Source: Patescibacteria group bacterium UBA6899
GTDB taxonomy: Bacteria; Patescibacteriota; Minisyncoccia; Phycocordibacterales; UBA6899
Length of the DNA: 10,610 bases
Assembly (NCBI GenBank): GCA_002451235.1
Contig: DKBN01000039.1
Location: 1 to 10,610, forward strand
Direction of reading: 5' to 3'
This document shows, piece after piece, positions 6,544 through 10,610 of the stretch; the stretch's first letter is position 1; the number at the start of each line of letters is the position of its first letter. The notes beneath the pieces were generated by a model that did not search any database, was not told where the DNA came from, and saw only the letters and a list, made by a program, of their open reading frames with translations. Made by a program: the position numbers and the translations under genes.

Positions 6544-7908
6544 ATGAATAGTGCAGAGATCGGATTCTTCGGGGGAGTTGACGCCGTCACGGGATCGAAT
6601 TTTTTGTTCTCCGCAAGAGGAAAGAAGATCCTTATTGACTGCGGGCTTTACCAGGGCGAGAAATTCGCGGATGATCGCAATCGCGAAGCGTTCCCATTCG
6701 AACCATCCTCGATCGATGTTTTGGTCGTGACCCATGCCCACGCCGACCATGTCGGTAGGATCCCGAAGCTCGTGAAGGATGGATTCCGTGGGGTCATCTA
6801 TTCCACTCCGCCCACAGAAGCGCTTGGACGATTGATGCTTCTCGATACGGTGCATATTCTTGACCATGAGGCGACACGTGAAGGACGTTCTCCGATCTAT
6901 GAAGAATCGGATGTGTTCCGTGCGATGGAGCTCTGGAAGACGCATGAATATTACGAACCGTTCCAGCTTGCCGATGGGCTCACATGTGAGTTCCGCGATG
7001 CGGGGCACATGCTCGGTTCGGCGATGATGTTCCTTTCCATGAACGGGACGACCATGGTCTTTACGGGCGATCTTGGGAACTCCCCCTCACCATTACTGCG
7101 CGATACCGATCCGGTCACTGGCGCGAGCTATCTCTTGATGGAGAGCGTGTACGGAGACCGTAATCACGAGGAGCGCGGCGAGCGTAAGGAGAAGCTCCGC
7201 GAGATCGTGGCGCGGACGACCGCGCACGACGGTACGCTCATCATCCCCGTATTTTCCATCGAACGGACGCAGGAGTTTCTGTTCGAACTCAATGATCTAG
7301 TGGAAGGGGGATCGCTGAAACCTGTCCCTGTATTCGTCGATTCTCCGCTGGGTATCAAAGCGACGGAAGTGTATGCGAAAAGCACGAAATATTTCAATGA
7401 TGCGGCGAAGGGGCGTATCAAGAATGGAGACAATGTGTTCCGTTTCCCGCGCCTTACCTTTACGGATTCGAAAGAGGAGTCCATGGGGATCTGGGACCAT
7501 AAAGGGCCGAAAGTGATCATGGGCGGGAGCGGAATGCTGAATGGCGGGCGCATTGTGCATCACGTGAAGCATTACGCAGACGATCCACACTCGACCGTGC
7601 TTCTGGTGGGCTATCAGGCCGCCGGGACCCCAGGACGACGTTTGCTCGAAGGGGCAAGGGAGATCCGTCTCTATGGCGAGTCGACGCGCATCAGATCAAA
7701 GGTGGAAGTGCTGAACGGGTACTCCGGTCACAAGGACATGGATCACCTATTGGATTTCGTCGAAACCGGGGCCGACACATTAAAAAAGATCTTCGTGGCG
7801 ATCGGCGAGCCGAAGGCGGCGATGTTCCTTTCGCAGCGCATCAGGGATTACCTCGGTCTTGAAGCCGCCGTGCCTACACCGGGAGAGAAAGTAACGCTCG
7901 GATTTTAA
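6544..7908 (+). CDS. Beta-CASP metallo-beta-lactamase RNase (CPSF/TTHA0252-like)
   Basis: Predicted zinc-dependent ribonuclease of the beta-CASP metallo-beta-lactamase family, acting on RNA in the cytoplasm. The protein has 454 residues, typical for bacterial TTHA0252-like members. Family motifs: HAHADH (64-69) for the two zinc ions, DAGHMLGS with His155, TGDLGN with Asp176, MESVYGDRNH (motif A, Glu200), GGRIVHHVKH (His339/His340, motif B region), GYQAAGTPGR, and YSGHKD with His396 (motif C). All catalytic positions seem present. An upstream in-frame GTG at 6508 was rejected because a TATACT promoter box lies between it and the ATG at 6544, and the protein core starts right after that ATG. 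Substrate (mRNA decay or processing of stable RNA) cannot be told from sequence. It is the last plus-strand gene before the convergent infC operon, with a shared terminator. Confidence 0.95.
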   Translation: MNSAEIGFFGGVDAVTGSNFLFSARGKKILIDCGLYQGEKFADDRNREAFPFEPSSIDVLVVTHAHADHVGRIPKLVKDGFRGVIYSTPPTEALGRLMLLDTVHILDHEATREGRSPIYEESDVFRAMELWKTHEYYEPFQLADGLTCEFRDAGHMLGSAMMFLSMNGTTMVFTGDLGNSPSPLLRDTDPVTGASYLLMESVYGDRNHEERGERKEKLREIVARTTAHDGTLIIPVFSIERTQEFLFELNDLVEGGSLKPVPVFVDSPLGIKATEVYAKSTKYFNDAAKGRIKNGDNVFRFPRLTFTDSKEESMGIWDHKGPKVIMGGSGMLNGGRIVHHVKHYADDPHSTVLLVGYQAAGTPGRRLLEGAREIRLYGESTRIRSKVEVLNGYSGHKDMDHLLDFVETGADTLKKIFVAIGEPKAAMFLSQRIRDYLGLEAAVPTPGEKVTLGF

Positions 7909-7933
7909 AAACCGCCTTGCGGCGGTTCTTTCT
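7907..7933. terminator. Bidirectional intrinsic terminator
   Basis: AACCGCC (7910-7916) pairs with GGCGGTT (7921-7927) around a TTGC loop (GCAA, a GNRA tetraloop, on the minus strand). A run of five A lies on the left and TCTTTCT on the right, so it can end both the RNase transcript and the convergent rplT transcript. The minus-strand U-tract is the better one. It overlaps the final codons of both flanking genes. Confidence 0.85.
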
Positions 7934-8282
7934 ATTTCCCCATCACTTCTTTCGCAACGCGAGCGAATGTTTCGGGATTGTGCTCCGCCAGGGTGGCGAG
8001 GATCTTCCGGTCCAGCATGATCTTCTTCTTCATGGCGATGCCGATGAATTTCGAATATGAGTAGCCGAGCGGATGGAGCGCGGCGTTGATCTTCACGTGC
8101 CACGATCGGCGGAAATCGCTTTTCTTGTCGCGCCGGTGCGCGAACTGATAGCTTCCCGCCTTTCGGAGCGCGACCTTCGCCTCGACCTCCTTCTTGGAAC
8201 GGCCGAATTGATATCCCTTCGCGGACTTCAATACGCGGCGTCTTCGTTTCATTGAAATGGTCCCCCGTTTGACTCTTGCCAT
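7932..8282 (-). CDS. rplT: 50S ribosomal protein L20 (bL20)
   Basis: Encodes bL20, an early-binding large-subunit protein that contacts 23S rRNA and is needed for 50S assembly. The 116 residues match the usual length (about 117-120). The N-terminus MARVKRGTISMKRRRRVLKSAKGY holds the very basic helix typical of the family, in shortened form here: see residues 1-24. Also conserved are FRRSWHVKINAA (around 57-68) and the YSKFI segment. Third gene of the infC-rpmI-rplT operon, 39 bp after rpmI. No clear Shine-Dalgarno precedes the ATG, so translation may be coupled to rpmI or rely on other signals. In other bacteria L20 represses this operon by binding a leader RNA; here the predicted leader is far too short for such a site. 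Confidence 0.97.
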   Translation of the reverse strand: MARVKRGTISMKRRRRVLKSAKGYQFGRSKKEVEAKVALRKAGSYQFAHRRDKKSDFRRSWHVKINAALHPLGYSYSKFIGIAMKKKIMLDRKILATLAEHNPETFARVAKEVMGK

Positions 8283-8321
8283 ATACTCGAGATTACTGGT
8301 CGTTGATAACTATGCGATCGA

Positions 8322-8510
8322 TCATTTAATGCCGGAAAGGAAGCGCCCCTTTGCCTTGGGCGTCATAGGAAGTGCGAGCCGGGACCTTTTTTTGAGCTGC
8401 GCTACCCGCGATTCTTTCGCATTGAAATGGTTGATACCGGCCCTTCGGACCAGCACCTTCCCGGTCTTCGTGACCTTCACGCGCTTGGCGTAGGATTTGT
8501 TCGTTTTCAT
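8322..8510 (-). CDS. rpmI: 50S ribosomal protein L35 (bL35)
   Basis: Encodes bL35, a small basic large-subunit protein. The 62 residues are close to the family length of about 64-66. Recognisable segments are MKTNKSYAKRVKVTKTGKV at the N-terminus, RRAGINHFNAKES in the middle, and the basic RLALPMTPKAKGR near the C-terminus. Its ATG overlaps the infC stop codon by 4 bp (ATGA on the minus strand), so the two genes are probably translationally coupled. The order infC-rpmI-rplT is conserved across most bacteria and supports the call. Confidence 0.96.
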   Translation of the reverse strand: MKTNKSYAKRVKVTKTGKVLVRRAGINHFNAKESRVAQLKKRSRLALPMTPKAKGRFLSGIK

Positions 8511-9079
8511 GGTGTTTTTGCTTCTTTGTTCGGTATTTCCTTCTTCTTCGTTCCAGATCGTTCGATGACGACCGTGAGCCCCTTCGGACTCTTCTGTGGT
8601 TTTTCTGCGATCTTATACTCTTCGGTGATCAATCGGAGAATGCGGTCAAGGCGCTCTTCCAGAAACTTCGGGTCCATGTATTTGGACCTTCCGGGGAGGA
8701 ATAGATCGAGCTTGACCCGATGCCCTTCGCGAAGCCATTCTGATGCCTTCTTTGATTTAAGTTCAAGGTCGCGTTCGGATGTCCCGATCTTGATCTGGAC
8801 ATTCTTGGTCTCCGTGACGTGTGCTTTCGCTTTCGCTTCTCGGTCTTTTTTCTGCTGAACGTACTGAAACTTACCATAATCCATGATTTTGGCAACAGGA
8901 GGGGTGGCGGTAGGAGAGATCTCGATCAGGTCGAGTCCTTTGGCCTGCGCCTTAGCGAGCGCGTCCTTCGTGAGTATGACGCCGAGGTTTCCTTCGGCGT
9001 CGTCGATGACGCGGAGTTCCGGGGCTTTGATCTGCGCGTTGATGCGTACTTTTTCCTTCAAGGGATTGGGTGAATTAAT
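8507..9079 (-). CDS. infC: Translation initiation factor IF-3, probable AUU start
   Basis: IF3 binds the 30S subunit, prevents 50S joining and checks start-codon and initiator-tRNA pairing. From the proposed AUU start it has 190 residues, close to the E. coli factor. The N-domain runs from VRINAQIKAPELRVID (11-26) through the signature AKIMDYGKFQYVQQK (63-77). The C-domain holds TKNVQIKIGTSERDLELK (91-108) and the GHRVKLDLFLPGR segment. The frame stays open up to an ATG at 9184, but a TATAAT box at 9093-9098 lies between, so that ATG would be outside the transcript. The only near-cognate codons between the promoter and the core are AUU at 9079 and UUG at 9061. AUU is the known autoregulated infC start in E. 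coli. The identity is certain; the start is inferred. Confidence 0.93.
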   Translation of the reverse strand: MNSPNPLKEKVRINAQIKAPELRVIDDAEGNLGVILTKDALAKAQAKGLDLIEISPTATPPVAKIMDYGKFQYVQQKKDREAKAKAHVTETKNVQIKIGTSERDLELKSKKASEWLREGHRVKLDLFLPGRSKYMDPKFLEERLDRILRLITEEYKIAEKPQKSPKGLTVVIERSGTKKKEIPNKEAKTP

Positions 9080-9092
9080 CTCTGTGCGGGAG

Positions 9093-9098
9093 ATTATA
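9093..9098 (-). promoter_or_regulatory. Predicted -10 box of the infC-rpmI-rplT operon
   Basis: Read on the minus strand the box is a perfect TATAAT. Predicted transcription starts near 9086, about 7 nt before the proposed AUU start of infC. The -35 region is poor (TGTACT at 17 bp). The short leader leaves no room for an L20-binding structure. Confidence 0.55.
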
Positions 9099-9142
9099 GC
9101 AGGAGAGAGGGAATAAGTACAGCAACGAAGGCACTTCCTGGG

Positions 9143-9172
9143 CAAAAGAAAAGCGCCGCTTGCGCGTCGCTT
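9143..9172 (-). terminator. Intrinsic terminator of the small gene at 9197-9400
   Basis: On the minus strand AAGCG, a mismatch, then CGC pair with GCG and CGCTT around a GCAA tetraloop (plus-strand stem arms 9151-9159 and 9164-9172), followed by TTTCTTTTG. It lies between the small gene and the infC promoter, so the two are separate transcription units. The loop and its closing pair are the same as in the terminator at 7907-7933. Confidence 0.8.
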
Positions 9173-9196
9173 CTTGAGATCCATCCGTGGGAGCTG

Positions 9197-9400
9197 TTAA
9201 TTGTTCGCTCCCCCAGCCGGCAGATCCCCGAAATCCTCGAAGATGTCATGGATGACATTTCCACCAGGCATGGCCTCCGCACCGAGCTGGGAGATGTCGA
9301 CCGGCTTTATCTTCTGTTCTCGAGCGGCTTGCGACATTTCCTTTCTTCTTAGGATTAGTCGTTGTTTCCACTTCTGTAACTGAGACAACAAGCGCGACAT
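9197..9400 (-). CDS. Small hypothetical protein with strong Shine-Dalgarno
   Basis: Not recognised. The start at 9400 gives 67 residues, beginning MSRLLSQLQKWKQRLILRRK. It was preferred over an in-frame ATG at 9448 because GGAGGAGG lies 2-9 nt upstream of it. The N-terminal half is strongly basic and probably one amphipathic helix. The C-terminal part is acidic and Gly-rich (HDIFEDFGDLPAGGANN) and contains the segment PVDISQLG. There is no membrane helix and no cysteine. It has its own terminator and lies divergent to the lipoprotein gene. The basic helix suggests nucleic-acid or membrane-surface contact, but that is only a guess. It is probably a real gene because start signal, length and terminator agree. 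Confidence 0.6.
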   Translation of the reverse strand: MSRLLSQLQKWKQRLILRRKEMSQAAREQKIKPVDISQLGAEAMPGGNVIHDIFEDFGDLPAGGANN

Positions 9401-9402
9401 TG

Positions 9403-9410
9403 CCTCCTCC
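9403..9410 (-). promoter_or_regulatory. Perfect Shine-Dalgarno (GGAGGAGG)
   Basis: The minus-strand sequence GGAGGAGG is followed by CA and ATG at 9400. It decides the start of the small gene. It contrasts with most genes in the window, which show no Shine-Dalgarno, so this organism seems to use both modes of initiation. Confidence 0.7.
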
Positions 9411-9476
9411 GTTTCTGTCGTTGAATGTATCAAACCTAATATTGCCAAATGCTGCTGTAAAAATCAATCGTCCGTA

Positions 9477-9493
9477 CAAGAATGACCATCTTG
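9477..9493. promoter_or_regulatory. Imperfect inverted repeat between divergent genes
   Basis: CAAGA (9477-9481) and TCTTG (9489-9493) form an inverted repeat with a 7-bp spacer, in the 152-bp space between the small minus-strand gene and the lipoprotein gene. The size would fit a dimeric repressor site. No firm promoter was located for either gene, so a regulatory role is speculative. Confidence 0.25.
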
Positions 9494-9552
9494 CGCGTTG
9501 ATGGGGAGTATGTAGGATACGGCGATATTCTTGTTCCTTTCAAGGAGATCCC

Positions 9553-10089
9553 ATGAATAGAAGAACTCTCTTGGTACTTCCAGTCGCGCTTCTTTCCGGT
9601 TGCGCAGCTTTTCCGGTCACGGTCTCGCAAACGAAGATCAACACGAAGATCTATCGCAATACCGAGGATTTTCTCGAGCGCATACGACAACTTCACTTAG
9701 GAATGCCGAGTGAAGAAGCGTTGCACGTCATGGGGGTGACGAAAGAAACGACCATGCAGCTCATGAGCCAAGAGGATATCCGGGCATACGAATTCGCGCA
9801 GATCAGTCCTCGGACTATCCGCGATGCAGAAGAGTCGAGTATCGCGCTCCAGAGCTATTCCGGTCTGCTGATCCAGTACGCGGATACGGACGACAAGGGA
9901 TGGCTCTCCCCACCGTTCCATTATTGGGTGCATCAAATGGGGTTCACACTGACGGCGGTACTGGTGTTTCGCGACCACCGGTTATATAGCAGGCGGCCGG
10001 CCGGGAAGCCAAAGATCGACGTTCGTACAAGACGTATCCTTTTCGGTCTCATGACCGATTTCGCGTCCATTCGAAACGTGACGCAATAG
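9553..10089 (+). CDS. Lipoprotein with SmpA/OmlA-like motif
   Basis: 178 residues. Basic NRR, a hydrophobic helix and the lipobox LLSGC (13-17) predict cleavage by signal peptidase II and lipid attachment at Cys17, which places it on the outer face of the membrane. RIRQLHLGMPSEEALHVMG (43-61) resembles the opening of the SmpA/OmlA (BamE-like) fold, where a G-[MT]-x-x-x-x-[AV]-x-x-x-x-G helix is typical. The rest is unrecognised: a hydrophobic strand-rich middle (about 95-145) and a basic C-terminus. AAGGAG at 9542-9547 sits 5 nt before the ATG, a good Shine-Dalgarno. BamE works in outer-membrane assembly; if the host lacks an outer membrane, as most CPR are thought to, that job cannot apply. 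Call as lipoprotein is firm, fold assignment is tentative. Confidence 0.88.
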   Translation: MNRRTLLVLPVALLSGCAAFPVTVSQTKINTKIYRNTEDFLERIRQLHLGMPSEEALHVMGVTKETTMQLMSQEDIRAYEFAQISPRTIRDAEESSIALQSYSGLLIQYADTDDKGWLSPPFHYWVHQMGFTLTAVLVFRDHRLYSRRPAGKPKIDVRTRRILFGLMTDFASIRNVTQ

Positions 10090-10094
10090 CAAGT

Positions 10095-10128
10095 GCCCCA
10101 CAGGACAGGATCCCTGCGGGGCTTTTCT
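10095..10128 (+). terminator. Intrinsic terminator of the lipoprotein gene
   Basis: GCCCC (10095-10099) pairs with GGGGC (10118-10122), then after one mismatch CAGG (10101-10104) pairs with CCTG (10113-10116) around an 8-nt loop. TTTTCT follows. It starts 6 nt after the stop codon. The minus-strand side has no good U-tract, so the convergent ATPase gene probably ends by other means. Confidence 0.85.
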
Positions 10129-10151
10129 GTATTGTGTTTCTGTGAGTTTCC

Positions 10152-10610
10152 TTATACTGCGTGTGCGACGTTCTCGAGCGATGTGGCGCCGGCGAGCACT
10201 TTCTGAAGGCCATCCTCTTTGAGTGTCCGCATGCCGTTCTTGACCGCATATGCCTCTAGGTCCGCCATCGAAGCGCGATCGATGATCATCGCGCGGAACG
10301 TGTTGTCGAGCTCCAGCACCTCGAAGATCCCGGTCCTTCCTGAGTACCCCGTTCCTTGGCAGACAGCGCACCCTTTCCCTCTCCAAAAACGCTGTTGCCC
10401 CTGCTCGAGACCGAATTCCCGTAAGTATTCAATAGAGGGTTCATACTCGATCTTGCATGATGGGCAGTTTTTCTTCACCAATCGCGTGGACATGACCCCA
10501 TTCAACGCATATGCGATAAGGCTGTGCTCGATGTTCATATCGATGAGGCGCGCGACCGTTCCGATAGTGGTATTAGAGTGGATGGTAGAGAAGACGATAC
10601 GGCCGACGAG
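10152..10610 (-). CDS. GspE/PilB-family ATPase, C-terminal part (5' end outside window)
   Basis: Hexameric secretion-type ATPase that drives type IV pilus extension or type II secretion from the cytoplasmic face of the inner membrane. Only the last 152 residues are in the window; the frame is open to position 10610. The visible start reads LVGRIVFSTIHSNTTIG, the His-box region after Walker B. RLIDMNIEHSLIAYALNG and STRLVKKNCPSC follow, with a tetracysteine zinc motif formed by CPSC and CAVC. The GYSGRTGIFEVLE segment and the C-terminal helical end are also typical. The zinc motif fits PilB/GspE and is usually absent from the PilT retraction ATPase. The symbol is left open because PilB and GspE cannot be separated from this part. 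It converges with the lipoprotein gene across 62 bp. Confidence 0.95.
   Translation of the reverse strand, partial: LVGRIVFSTIHSNTTIGTVARLIDMNIEHSLIAYALNGVMSTRLVKKNCPSCKIEYEPSIEYLREFGLEQGQQRFWRGKGCAVCQGTGYSGRTGIFEVLELDNTFRAMIIDRASMADLEAYAVKNGMRTLKEDGLQKVLAGATSLENVAHAV

Noticed and set aside
8427..8858. Plus-strand open frame opposite rpmI and infC
   Set aside because: It is antisense to conserved ribosomal and IF3 genes and has no recognisable motif.
9080..9184. N-terminal extension of infC from the ATG at 9184
   Set aside because: The extension spans a TATAAT promoter box and part of the terminator stem, its translation (Cys/Arg-rich) has no IF3 character, and the IF3 core starts after 9079.
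9401..9448. Longer start of the small minus-strand gene at 9448
   Set aside because: The GGAGGAGG Shine-Dalgarno is placed for the ATG at 9400, not 9448.
1..10610. CRISPR arrays, insertion sequences, integrase attachment sites
   Set aside because: No regularly spaced direct repeats, transposase or integrase frames, or terminal inverted repeats were seen.

Overview
The window reads as chromosomal DNA of a small-genome bacterium, most likely from the Patescibacteria (Candidate Phyla Radiation). This assignment is an inference. It rests on a nucleoside diphosphate kinase with long insertions, several genes starting within about 0 to 20 nt of a predicted transcription start without a Shine-Dalgarno sequence, large unannotatable coiled-coil proteins with an expanded LysM-like domain, and a type IV pilus/secretion-type ATPase in compact surroundings. 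TGA ends several conserved genes (ndk, infC, rpmI), so the standard bacterial code applies and the UGA-recoding Gracilibacteria/Absconditabacteria are unlikely. Base composition is moderately GC-rich and looks even by eye.

Layout: positions 1-5055 hold two very large adjacent plus-strand paralogs of unknown function. Both carry the same module order: a charged helical stretch, a conserved FGR..DxDRMLS..GT.D block, an amphipathic stretch and an expanded LysM-like domain. They differ in linkers and C-termini. Next come ndk (5117-5728) and a 318-bp gene-free region. That region holds three DnaA-box-like 9-mers spaced exactly 11 bp apart, a strong TATAAT promoter, and a roughly 120-nt foldable segment that starts at the predicted transcription start and is followed by a long stable hairpin. 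This is either a small RNA or a structured leader for the downstream four-helix membrane protein (6047-6478). A beta-CASP metallo-beta-lactamase RNase follows (6544-7908).

A bidirectional terminator separates it from the convergent minus-strand operon infC-rpmI-rplT (7932-9079), which encodes initiation factor IF3, bL35 and bL20. infC appears to start at a non-AUG codon (AUU) directly after its promoter. Upstream on the same strand is a small unknown gene with a perfect Shine-Dalgarno and its own terminator. Divergent to it is a lipoprotein with an OmlA/SmpA-like motif (9553-10089). The window ends inside a minus-strand GspE/PilB-type ATPase, of which only the C-terminal part is visible.

Functionally the window mixes housekeeping information processing (IF3, L35, L20, NDK, RNase) with cell-envelope genes (lipoprotein, membrane protein, pilus/secretion ATPase). 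The least explained parts are the paralog pair and the 5729-6046 intergenic region.
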